This document shows positions 16,407 to 23,433 of a stretch of 64,000 nt of DNA, piece after piece. Numbering within the stretch: the stretch's first letter is position 1; each line of letters begins with the position of its first letter. The position numbers were made by a program, and so were the translations under genes. The notes below the pieces were generated by a model. That model searched no databases. It worked only from the letters and a program-made list of their open reading frames with translations, and was not told where the DNA came from. This DNA comes from CAUVKI01 sp963552605. Lineage in GTDB: Bacteria; Bacillota; Clostridia; Tissierellales; Peptoniphilaceae. The DNA is taken from NCBI GenBank assembly GCA_963552605.1, contig CAUVKI010000002.1:1-64000 (forward strand), written 5' to 3'.

Positions 16407-17780
16407 TCATTGTTTGCGGATGACGGGCGGTTTCCACGTATCCAATGCAGTCATATCGGGCATATAAATTCGCATAAACAGATGAAATTCCTCGTCAGAA
16501 ACAGGCAGCCAGTTGGAGGTATCTTTCGGTGCTTCCTTTGACAGGACAATATCCAATGTGCCGTCCTCGTTCAACTTAAATGCGGAGCGGTCGTTTATGC
16601 AGTAACGATTTATCGGATTGTCGATGAGAAAGTCATCTTCACCGTATGCAGTCACAGACCAGAAGCCGCCATTAAGTGTGGGAGGCGGGGATTCAAAGTG
16701 AAGTGTATATGTCTTCTCTCCGCTCAACGCCTCACCGTTTTCATCTATTGCGGTCTTCGGATAGATTGCTACATCCACCGTATTGGCTCCCAGTCCCACA
16801 AGCGCCACCATAGCTCGGTAGATATACTCCGTTCCAAAATTGCCGATAGGTTTGCCGTAATAGGACCAATGTCCGAGTTTTTGTGAATACTTTACGCTGT
16901 CGGCGGAAAGTGTAGCACGAAGCTCTTTGAGCATTTGTGTCCAGTGCTCGGCAGCACCTTCACCCAATAGGGAAGCGTCAAAGGTCATACCTGCTCCTAC
17001 ATTGATTGCAGCGAGTTTTTTCAGCATTTCCTCGTCAGCGTCCGCAGGCGGATTGACCTGCATCAGAGTGTTTGCGGTATTAAAAAATTCCGATGGCGTC
17101 ATGGAAAGAACCTTGTTTACGGGAACGAAGTCATTCTCTTTCACATAAGTTCCCTTCGGTGCGGTATATGTCCCCTCCTTACCATAGGCGGAAAGAGGAA
17201 GAAGCTGCATCTGCTCCTGAATGGCATAAACATTTGGGAGATCCTCGTCCCCGGACAGCACAACACGAGCAATAGACCACACCGTTGCGGTAGGTACATT
17301 CACACGCTCCACCCCGTCAGGCAGTTCTCCCTTCCAAGTTGGAAGCGCAATCGCATATGCGCCGGTTTTGTCCAACACGGCAGCGGTATTCGTCCATGCG
17401 TCTAAAAGCTGCACATTGCAGAAACGATCCTTCTTCGGCAAAACATAGATCATCGGTTCCTTACTGATGTCAAGCCATGCCTGTGAATAGACGGTATCGA
17501 CATTCGGCGTTACAACGGTGCGAAAAGAGGCGTCCGCAAGCTTTTTTGCGTGGTTAAACTGATTGACGGGCGCACGGCTTTCCATAGTCCCGTCCGTATT
17601 GGTAGATAATGTTTTGGTTGCGTCGGTGAGCACCAGCGGAAGTGCATAGATGTACGCCTCGCTGACAGTTTTCCAAACGGAGTCTGTATCCGACTTTGTT
17701 TTTTCCGCGGAGCAGGCGGAAAGAAGTCCGCAGGAAAGCAGAGTGAGTGCCGATAGAAGTATTACAAGTATCTTTTCCAT
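16407..17780 (-). CDS. DUF1254/DUF1214 domain lipoprotein
   Basis: A lipoprotein signal peptide (SCGLLSAC) leads to a DUF1254 domain (about residues 40-165, with the NVDTVYSQAWLDIS motif) and a C-terminal DUF1214 domain (about 340-445, with GGFWSVTAYGEDDFLIDN). The pair of domains is widespread in bacteria, but its reaction is not established. It lies 24 bases upstream of the alkyl-sulfatase gene and 70 bases downstream of the TetR gene, so the three probably form one regulon for sulfated or amphipathic compounds; the function of this protein in it is inferred only from position. The ATG follows AAGGAG. G+C is high, as in the sulfatase gene. Confidence 0.85.
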   Translation of the reverse strand: MEKILVILLSALTLLSCGLLSACSAEKTKSDTDSVWKTVSEAYIYALPLVLTDATKTLSTNTDGTMESRAPVNQFNHAKKLADASFRTVVTPNVDTVYSQAWLDISKEPMIYVLPKKDRFCNVQLLDAWTNTAAVLDKTGAYAIALPTWKGELPDGVERVNVPTATVWSIARVVLSGDEDLPNVYAIQEQMQLLPLSAYGKEGTYTAPKGTYVKENDFVPVNKVLSMTPSEFFNTANTLMQVNPPADADEEMLKKLAAINVGAGMTFDASLLGEGAAEHWTQMLKELRATLSADSVKYSQKLGHWSYYGKPIGNFGTEYIYRAMVALVGLGANTVDVAIYPKTAIDENGEALSGEKTYTLHFESPPPTLNGGFWSVTAYGEDDFLIDNPINRYCINDRSAFKLNEDGTLDIVLSKEAPKDTSNWLPVSDEEFHLFMRIYMPDMTALDTWKPPVIRKQ

Positions 17781-17850
17781 TTTGTTCTCCTTATTTATCC
17801 TTTTCTAATTTAGGTTATTTTCTTGGAACTTTGCTTTTTATTTGCAACGC

Positions 17851-18432
17851 TTATTTATCTCCCTCCTTTTTTTTCTTTCTTGCACCGAGCTTTAACAGCT
17901 CTTTTTTGACCGCCTCAATCTGCGGGTCGAACAGTGCCCGCTCGGCAAAGATCATATAATTGTTGATGGCAAGAATCGACAGGTGAACGAACGGCTCAAC
18001 CTCTTCGTTGGAACAGCCGAGAAACTGAGCAATTCTTTCCGTATAATGGGGATATCTTTTCGCAAGCCGAACGAGGGAGGGTTTTACCTTTTCTCCGTAT
18101 TCTCGTGATACGCAGACACTGACCAGAAAGCGCATGGTAGGCGACATTTTATCCGCCAGTTCACTGAGATGGTTCATCATACTATTGATGTCGCTGATAT
18201 CTTCAAACACGATGTCAAACGCACCTTTTTCCATTCTGTTGATTGCTTCTTCGGCACAGGCAAGAACAATTTCTTCCTTGGTGGAGAAGTAATAATAGAT
18301 GCCGCCGTTTTGCAGCTTTGCCGCCGTGCAGAGGTCTTTTGTCGTAGCAACGGTCAACCCCTTTTCAACAAAGCAGTCAAGGCAGACGCCGATGATTTTT
18401 CTCCTCTTTTCGATTTTCTTTTCTTCGTTCAA
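17851..18432 (-). CDS. TetR family transcriptional regulator
   Basis: The N-terminal 55 residues form a TetR helix-turn-helix: RRKIIGVCLDCFVEKG, then TTKDLCTAAKLQNGGIYYYFSTKEEIV, the classical recognition helix ending in YYYF. The C-terminal ligand domain is generic. I choose the TTG at 18432 because GGAGGTGAT ends just before it at normal spacing; an ATG eight codons upstream precedes that site. The protein is then 193 aa. It heads the unit with the DUF1254 protein and alkyl-sulfatase and probably represses them and itself; a palindrome lies just downstream of its promoter (18501-18520). Confidence 0.85.
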   Translation of the reverse strand: MNEEKKIEKRRKIIGVCLDCFVEKGLTVATTKDLCTAAKLQNGGIYYYFSTKEEIVLACAEEAINRMEKGAFDIVFEDISDINSMMNHLSELADKMSPTMRFLVSVCVSREYGEKVKPSLVRLAKRYPHYTERIAQFLGCSNEEVEPFVHLSILAINNYMIFAERALFDPQIEAVKKELLKLGARKKKKEGDK

Positions 18433-18500
18433 GACATCACCTCCATTTCCGCTCATTCACCAAAGATTCATAGAGCGAGTCTATCAGATTCCATAAAACA

Positions 18501-18520
18501 AATCAAGTGATTGCTTGAAT
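18501..18520. promoter_or_regulatory. possible TetR operator
   Basis: Imperfect palindrome TCAAG-six bases-CTTGA (18503-18518). It lies directly downstream of the predicted -10 of the tetR promoter, where a repressor dimer would block transcription. Assignment to this TetR protein is inference. Confidence 0.35.
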
Positions 18521-18533
18521 TTTATTGTATCGA

Positions 18534-18562
18534 CTTATAGTTGTTTTTTTATTTTTGTACAA
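18534..18562 (-). promoter_or_regulatory. promoter of the tetR gene
   Basis: On the minus strand TTGTAC (18557-18562) and TATAAG (18534-18539) are 17 bases apart. The leader of about 95 bases contains the palindrome at 18501-18520. Confidence 0.45.
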
Positions 18563-18685
18563 GCTCCGTTGAGTAAAAAAAATCGTACATTTGCCGTTTC
18601 AATTGGGAATATTCTTTTGATTTGATATAGGAATTTGGTTGGTATTATTTTTTATGCGTTTGGCACACGAAAAGAAAAATACTGC

Positions 18686-18713
18686 TTGACAAAAAATGAA
18701 ACAATGCTATACT
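18686..18713 (+). promoter_or_regulatory. promoter of the CoA-transferase/fatty-acid operon
   Basis: TTGACA (18686-18691) and TATACT (18708-18713) with a 16-base spacer. The leader of about 60 bases ends at the AAAGGGGG ribosome-binding site. Confidence 0.75.
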
Positions 18714-18781
18714 GCAATTGTTTGGGTTGGCTCTTTAGGAGTATTTTGACAACTCGATGTTATTATGAAAGGGGGATGAGT

Positions 18782-19447
18782 ATGCCTGAGATGATTGGAT
18801 TGAATCAAGCATTGGAATTGATTCATGACGGAGATGTTATCATGGTGGGAGGATTTCTTGCCAACGGTACGCCCGAGCCTTTGATTGACGCTTTGGCAAA
18901 ATCCGACAGAAAAAATCTTACTTTGATATGCAATGACACAGCCTATGTGGATAAGGGCGTGGGGCAGATGGTGGTGAATAAGCAAATCAAAAAGATTATC
19001 GCTTCTCACATCGGCACAAACAAAGAAACCGGAAGACAGATGACCGAGGGTGAAACAGAGGTTTGCCTCACTCCTCAAGGCACTCTTGCCGAAGCAATAA
19101 GAGCCGGGGCTTACGGACTTGGAGGAGTTTTAACTCCTACGGGAATCGGGACAGAAGTTGCCAAGGGTAAACAAATTATTGAAGTGGAGGGAAAGGAGTA
19201 TTTGCTCCACCCCGCACTCAAGGGTGATGTTTCTCTGATCTATGCTACAAAGGTGGACAAGGACGGCAATCTCTATTTCAAGGGAAGTACCCAGAATTTC
19301 AATGTCCTTATGGCGGGGGCGTCCAAGATTACCATTGTGTTGGCGGAAGAGATTGTGGAGGTAGGTGAGATTGCACCGGAGAATGTAAAAGTTTCCGGAG
19401 TGCTCGTGGATTACATTGTGGAAGGAGGGCAAGGATGGCTAAACTAG
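18782..19447 (+). CDS. acetate/acetoacetate CoA-transferase subunit alpha (AtoD/CtfA type)
   Basis: This 221-aa protein is a class I CoA-transferase alpha subunit: GDVIMVGGFLANGTPEPLIDAL is the start of the family (here read as the oxyanion GGF loop and following helix), and GAYGLGGVLTPTGIGTEV the next conserved block. With the beta subunit it moves CoA between acetate or butyrate and acetoacetate-type acyl-CoA. The ATG at 18782 follows GGGGG by six bases and lies downstream of a strong promoter, which excludes the longer frame. It overlaps the beta-subunit gene by 13 bases, indicating translational coupling. Confidence 0.9.
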   Translation: MPEMIGLNQALELIHDGDVIMVGGFLANGTPEPLIDALAKSDRKNLTLICNDTAYVDKGVGQMVVNKQIKKIIASHIGTNKETGRQMTEGETEVCLTPQGTLAEAIRAGAYGLGGVLTPTGIGTEVAKGKQIIEVEGKEYLLHPALKGDVSLIYATKVDKDGNLYFKGSTQNFNVLMAGASKITIVLAEEIVEVGEIAPENVKVSGVLVDYIVEGGQGWLN

Positions 19448-20121
19448 ACGGCATGGAAAAAACAACGAGACAGAATTATATCGCTAAAAATGCGGCAACT
19501 CTCGTTGAAAGCGGTCTTGTGAACTTAGGAATAGGTCTTCCGACAAAAGTTCCGGATTATCTTCCAGAGGGAGTCAAGATAGTTCTTCATTCGGAAAACG
19601 GATTTGTAGGTATGGGTCCCAATCCTAAAGATGAGAGTGATCCCCTATACGACAAGAGAGTTATTTCGTCGGGCGGAGCACCTGCAAGTATTGTTCCCGG
19701 AGGAATGTTCTTTGACAGTGCAACTTCTTTCGGACTTGCGAGGGGAGGACATTTGGCTGCGACAATTCTCGGTGCACTTCAGGTTGATGACAAGGGAAAT
19801 CTTGCGAACTATATGATCCCCGGAAAAATGGTGCCGGGAATGGGTGGAGCTATGGATCTTGTGGTCGGAGCCAAAAAGTGCATTGTGGCTATGGAACATA
19901 CTCAAAAGGGAGCTAAAAAAATCTTAAAAGAATGCACCCTCCCCCTCACGGCTCAAACCTGCGTGGATTACATTGTGACGGAGATGTGTATATTGAAAGT
20001 TACGGACAAGGGTCTGCTTTTGGAAGCAAAGAATATCGATGTGTCCATTGACGATATCAAAAATGCTACGGACGCTGATATTATAGTGCCGGATAAAGTA
20101 GGGGATATGTTGGAACTTTAA
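19435..20121 (+). CDS. acetate/acetoacetate CoA-transferase subunit beta (AtoA/CtfB type)
   Basis: The catalytic motif SENG in HSENGFVGMGP (about residue 50) carries the glutamate that forms the CoA thioester in class I CoA-transferases. The block SGGAPASIVPGGMFFDSATSF, with GGHLAATILGALQVD after it, is also typical. At 228 aa it is the normal length. It works as a heterotetramer or dimer with the alpha subunit encoded just before. Downstream genes are a short-chain fatty acid transporter and a Na+/H+ antiporter, so the operon links acyl-CoA activation with fatty acid uptake or export. The exact acid (acetate, butyrate or branched) cannot be told from sequence. Confidence 0.9.
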   Translation: MAKLDGMEKTTRQNYIAKNAATLVESGLVNLGIGLPTKVPDYLPEGVKIVLHSENGFVGMGPNPKDESDPLYDKRVISSGGAPASIVPGGMFFDSATSFGLARGGHLAATILGALQVDDKGNLANYMIPGKMVPGMGGAMDLVVGAKKCIVAMEHTQKGAKKILKECTLPLTAQTCVDYIVTEMCILKVTDKGLLLEAKNIDVSIDDIKNATDADIIVPDKVGDMLEL

Positions 20122-20137
20122 TGCCATAGGAGGCACT

Positions 20138-21490
20138 ATGCTAAAGAAAGTATCGAATTTTTTCGTCGGGGTGGTTGAGAAATTTTTACCCGATGCGTTT
20201 ATTTTCAGTGTAGTTCTCACCGTAATATCCTTTGTTATGGCAATGATATTTACACATCAGAGCTTTTTGGATGTGGTAGGACATTGGGCGGGAGGATTTT
20301 GGAAGCTTTTGGCTTTTTCTATGCAAATGGCTTTGGTGTTGGTTTTGGGAAGTGCATTTGCGAGCAGCAAGCCTGTGAAGAAGATTTTGAAGAAGATTGC
20401 GAAAGTGGCGAAAACTCCAACTCAGGCAATTATGACGGTGTCGATTGTTTCCGGAATATGCTGCTGGTTAAACTGGGGTTTTGGATTGATCGTAGGGGCG
20501 TTGCTTGCAAAGGAACTGGCAAGGAATGTAAAGGGAGTGGACTATCGTCTGCTCATTGCTTCCGCATACAGCGGATTTGTCGTGTGGCATAACGGAGTGT
20601 CAGGCTCAATTCCCCTTCAAGTGGCATCTGATGCCGAGCAGCTTTCTAAATTTTCCGGAGGACTTATTACAGAACTGATTCCCATCACGGACACAATTTT
20701 TTCTCCGGCAAACTTGATAATGTGTGCAGCGGTAATCCTCACGCTTCCGATCTTAAACAGTATGATGCACCCCGATCCCGACAAGACAATAACTGTAGAC
20801 CCTAAACTTCTTGAGGAAGAGGATATTGACGATATCGAGGTTAAGAATGTGACTCCGGCGGACAAACTTGAAAATTCTGTTTTTATTACCGGATTCATTG
20901 TAATTACAGGAATTATCTACCTTGTGAGATATTTTATGGAAAATGGTTTTGACCTGAACTTAAATATAGTAAACTTCATCTTCCTGATCGTGGGTATGCT
21001 TTGTCATAAGACGCCGATTCGATACGTAAAGGCAATAGGAGAAGCGGTTAAAGGCTCGGGGGGAATTCTTCTGCAATTTCCATTCTATGCGGGAATTATG
21101 GGGATTATGACCGGAGCAAACGCCGAGGAAATGACACTTGCAGGTGTGATTTCAAACGGATTTGTGTCAATTTCCACACCTAAGACCTTCCCCCTCTTTA
21201 CTTATTGGGCAGCGGGACTTGTCAATTTCTTCGTGCCTTCGGGAGGAGGGCAATGGGCGGTGCAAGGACCGATAATGCTTCCTTCCGCAGTGAAACTCGG
21301 AGTGAGTCCGGCGTTGACTTGCACCGCAATTGCGATGGGCGATGCATGGACAAATATGATTCAACCTTTCTGGGCGCTTCCGGCTTTAGGGTTGGCAGGC
21401 TTGGGAGCAAAGGACATTATGGGATATTGTATAATTGTGCTTTTGTGGGTTGGGTTTATAATGGGAGCAACTCTCTTGATAGTTGCATAA
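20138..21490 (+). CDS. short-chain fatty acid transporter, AtoE/TIGR00366 family
   Basis: A 450-aa membrane protein with about ten to twelve hydrophobic segments. Landmarks are the opening VVEKFLPDAFIFSVVLTVI, CCWLNWGFGLIVGALLAKEL, and FFVPSGGGQWAVQGPIMLPSA, all typical of the AtoE family of short-chain fatty acid permeases (butyrate, acetate, acetoacetate). The 16-base spacing to the CoA-transferase beta gene and the GGAGG before the ATG support operon membership. The direction of transport in this organism is open: uptake for catabolism or release of fermentation end products. Confidence 0.88.
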   Translation: MLKKVSNFFVGVVEKFLPDAFIFSVVLTVISFVMAMIFTHQSFLDVVGHWAGGFWKLLAFSMQMALVLVLGSAFASSKPVKKILKKIAKVAKTPTQAIMTVSIVSGICCWLNWGFGLIVGALLAKELARNVKGVDYRLLIASAYSGFVVWHNGVSGSIPLQVASDAEQLSKFSGGLITELIPITDTIFSPANLIMCAAVILTLPILNSMMHPDPDKTITVDPKLLEEEDIDDIEVKNVTPADKLENSVFITGFIVITGIIYLVRYFMENGFDLNLNIVNFIFLIVGMLCHKTPIRYVKAIGEAVKGSGGILLQFPFYAGIMGIMTGANAEEMTLAGVISNGFVSISTPKTFPLFTYWAAGLVNFFVPSGGGQWAVQGPIMLPSAVKLGVSPALTCTAIAMGDAWTNMIQPFWALPALGLAGLGAKDIMGYCIIVLLWVGFIMGATLLIVA

Positions 21491-21541
21491 TTATCAAGAA
21501 CCTTGGAAGTGAAGGTTTGCGTTTTTGAAAGGAGTAAGAAA

Positions 21542-21625
21542 ATGGTTTACAATGCTGTAGAAAAAATTACCCCTAGAATAACTACGAATGTCGTACTGCT
21601 TATAGCAGTTGCGTCCGGATTATAA
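21542..21625 (+). CDS. candidate 27-residue hydrophobic small protein
   Basis: An ATG seven bases after AAAGGAG opens a 27-codon frame. The product has an amphipathic N-terminal half (MVYNAVEKITPR) and a hydrophobic C-terminal half (VVLLIAVASG) that could be a membrane segment. It sits between the fatty acid transporter and the NhaC antiporter on the same strand and its stop lies 16 bases before the next ATG. Position and the ribosome-binding site argue for translation; it might be an accessory subunit of one of the two transporters, as small membrane proteins are in several other systems. I do not know a family for it. Confidence 0.5.
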   Translation: MVYNAVEKITPRITTNVVLLIAVASGL

Positions 21626-21641
21626 AAAGGAGATGACAATT

Positions 21642-23141
21642 ATGGAGAGTAGTTTTGGTTGGTTATCTATAATTCCGCCGATTATCGCTATCGGATTGGC
21701 ATTATTGACAAAAGAGGTTATTTCATCACTTCTGATAGGTATTTTCGCAGGAGCTATGATTTTTAACTCGGGAAACTTCATTGCGGCAAGTGAAACAACT
21801 TTTGAGATTATGGGCTCAAGAATAGCTGATAACAGTCTTATGATAATGTTCTTATCACTTTTGGGCTGTTTGGTTTCGGTGGTAACGAAAGCCGGAGGAG
21901 CGAGAGCATACGGAGATTGGGCTTCAAAGAGGATTAACACCAGATCTAAAGCTCAAGTCGCAACGGGTATGTTGGGCTGCATGATTTTTATTGACGACTA
22001 TTTCAACTGTCTTACCGTCGGTACGGTAATGAGTCCGGTTACCGACAAATGCGGAGTGAGCCGTGCAAAGCTTGCGTACTTAATTGACTCCATCGCAGCT
22101 CCGATTTGTATCCTTGCGCCGATTTCTTCCTGGGCTGTATCGGTTGCTTCTGCAATAGAGGGAGCGGGACTTGAAAACGGATTGAAGATTCTCGTGCAAA
22201 CAATTCCTTTTAACTTATATGCTATACTTACGATTACTTCCGTGTTTATTTTCAGCATAGTAAAACACGACATAGGACCTATGAGGAAGTTTGAAGAGAA
22301 TGACACCTCAAAGATAAATAAGGAAACCGAAGCGGATTTGGGTTCCGACAAGGGAACTGTATTGGACTTGGTAATTCCTATTGCATCTCTTATAATTTTT
22401 GCAGTTTTATTCATGCTTAAGACCGGCGGACTTTTCTCGGGAGAGGCAAAGAACTTGGGAGAAGCTTTCGGTAACGCCTCAACCAGTATTTCGCTGACGG
22501 TCGGAGCATTTTTTGCACTTTTAATCGCATTTGCTATGTATCTACCCAGAAAGATAATGAACTTCAACGAGTTTATGGATCTTATGTATCAGGGTGTGAA
22601 ATCGATGGTACCGGCGCTTGTGATATTGTCACTGGCGTGGACAATGGGTGCGATTTGCAAGAGCGATTATCTTAACACCGGACAGTTTGTGGGAGATTTA
22701 ATCGTCAAAAATAATGTTCCCTTGGCAATATTGCCTCCCGTAATATTTGCAACGGCGGCGGGATTGTCTTTTGCAACGGGAACAGCTTGGGGTACTTTCT
22801 TATTGTTGGTGCCGATTATGGTTCCCGTCATTCAAAGAATAGACGGAATGGCATATCTCCATGTAGTATTGGGAGCTATTTTCTCAGGGTCGGTTTTCGG
22901 AGATCACTGCTCACCCATTTCAGATACTACAATTCTTTCTTCAGCGGGTGCAGGGTGCAGGCATATAGACCACGTGTCAACTCAAATTCCCTATGCTTTT
23001 ACCACTGCGTGCTGTTGCCTTGTAGGTTTTCTTGTGGGAGGATTAACGAATAATCCGGTAATAACCTTAGGAACCGGATTGGGCGTACTCTTGGTTGTTA
23101 TATTTGTATCTAAATCACTCTATAAGAATAAAAAAGCGTGA
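21642..23141 (+). CDS. Na+/H+ antiporter, NhaC family
   Basis: A 499-aa membrane protein with family landmarks IIPPIIAIGLALLTKEV at the N-terminus, IDDYFNCLTVGTVMSPVTD in the middle, and GSVFGDHCSPISDTTILSS near the C-terminus, the typical NhaC-type motif. These proteins exchange H+ for Na+ or an organic substrate (lactate, malate); some relatives transport amino acids. The ATG at 21642 is nine bases after AAGGAG; an upstream TTG lies in the small-protein gene. It closes the fatty-acid operon, followed directly by a terminator. Its presence suggests that transport here is linked to the sodium gradient. Confidence 0.88.
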   Translation: MESSFGWLSIIPPIIAIGLALLTKEVISSLLIGIFAGAMIFNSGNFIAASETTFEIMGSRIADNSLMIMFLSLLGCLVSVVTKAGGARAYGDWASKRINTRSKAQVATGMLGCMIFIDDYFNCLTVGTVMSPVTDKCGVSRAKLAYLIDSIAAPICILAPISSWAVSVASAIEGAGLENGLKILVQTIPFNLYAILTITSVFIFSIVKHDIGPMRKFEENDTSKINKETEADLGSDKGTVLDLVIPIASLIIFAVLFMLKTGGLFSGEAKNLGEAFGNASTSISLTVGAFFALLIAFAMYLPRKIMNFNEFMDLMYQGVKSMVPALVILSLAWTMGAICKSDYLNTGQFVGDLIVKNNVPLAILPPVIFATAAGLSFATGTAWGTFLLLVPIMVPVIQRIDGMAYLHVVLGAIFSGSVFGDHCSPISDTTILSSAGAGCRHIDHVSTQIPYAFTTACCCLVGFLVGGLTNNPVITLGTGLGVLLVVIFVSKSLYKNKKA

Positions 23142-23181
23142 AAAAAAAGCCTTGACTCATATGGGTCAGGGCTTTTTTTTT
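23141..23181 (+). terminator. bidirectional terminator between the fatty-acid operon and tRNA-Leu
   Basis: Eight-base-pair stem GCCTTGAC/GTCAGGGC (23149-23172, one G-T pair) with T8 on the plus strand (23173-23181) and a matching A8 at 23141-23148. It terminates the NhaC gene on plus and the tRNA-Leu transcript on minus. Confidence 0.9.
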
Positions 23182-23200
23182 GACGATATTCCAATAACAG

Positions 23201-23284
23201 TGCGGATGACAGGAGTTGAACCTGCATGACTTTTACATCACCGGAACCTGAATCCGGCGCGTCTGCCAATTCCGCCACATCCGC
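23201..23284 (-). tRNA. tRNA-Leu (anticodon CAG)
   Basis: On the minus strand the sequence folds as a class II tRNA: acceptor arms GCGGATG/CATCCGC, anticodon stem CCGGA/TCCGG around a seven-base loop TTCAGGT with anticodon CAG, a long variable arm, and a T loop GTTCAACTC. The discriminator base is A; the following bases are CTG, so CCA is not encoded. It has its own promoter (23295-23323) and shares the terminator at 23141-23181. Confidence 0.95.
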
Positions 23285-23294
23285 ATCGACCAAG

Positions 23295-23323
23295 ATTATA
23301 CTCGACTTCTATCTCCATTACAA
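23295..23323 (-). promoter_or_regulatory. promoter of tRNA-Leu
   Basis: On the minus strand TTGTAA (23318-23323) and a perfect TATAAT (23295-23300) are 17 bases apart; transcription would start about five bases before the tRNA 5' end. Confidence 0.8.
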
Positions 23324-23372
23324 GTGTTTTTTTCATATTACCGTAAAATAAAATCGTAACCGTGTGCGAAGC

Positions 23373-23416
23373 AAAAAAAAAGGCTAAGCTCAACAGACAA
23401 GCTTAACCTTTTTTAT
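23373..23416 (-). terminator. terminator of the MACPF protein gene
   Basis: A stem of nine pairs (AGGCTAAGCT region 23381-23390 with 23400-23408, one G-T pair) is followed by T runs on the minus strand (23373-23380) and also on the plus strand. It lies about 20 bases after the stop at 23434. Confidence 0.85.
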
Positions 23417-23433
23417 TTTTCAACCCTATCTCG

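Larger units (their letters stand above)
18433..18781. other. divergent regulatory region between tetR and the CoA-transferase operon
   Basis: It contains a minus-strand promoter and operator-like palindrome for tetR (18501-18562) and the plus-strand promoter of the fatty-acid operon (18686-18713). Between 18563 and 18685 I see no further element. A longer plus-strand open frame from 18635 crosses the operon promoter and is rejected as coding. Confidence 0.5.

Noticed and set aside
16213..16437. Open frame across the DUF1254/sulfatase junction
   Set aside because: Out of frame with both genes and covers their stop and ribosome-binding site; no coding character.
18635..18781. 49-codon upstream extension of the CoA-transferase alpha subunit
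   Set aside because: The operon promoter lies inside it, and GGGGG stands correctly before the ATG at 18782.
21491..21541. Small hairpin AACCTT/AAGGTT before the 27-residue gene as terminator
   Set aside because: Only six base pairs and a short T run some bases away; at most a weak attenuator.
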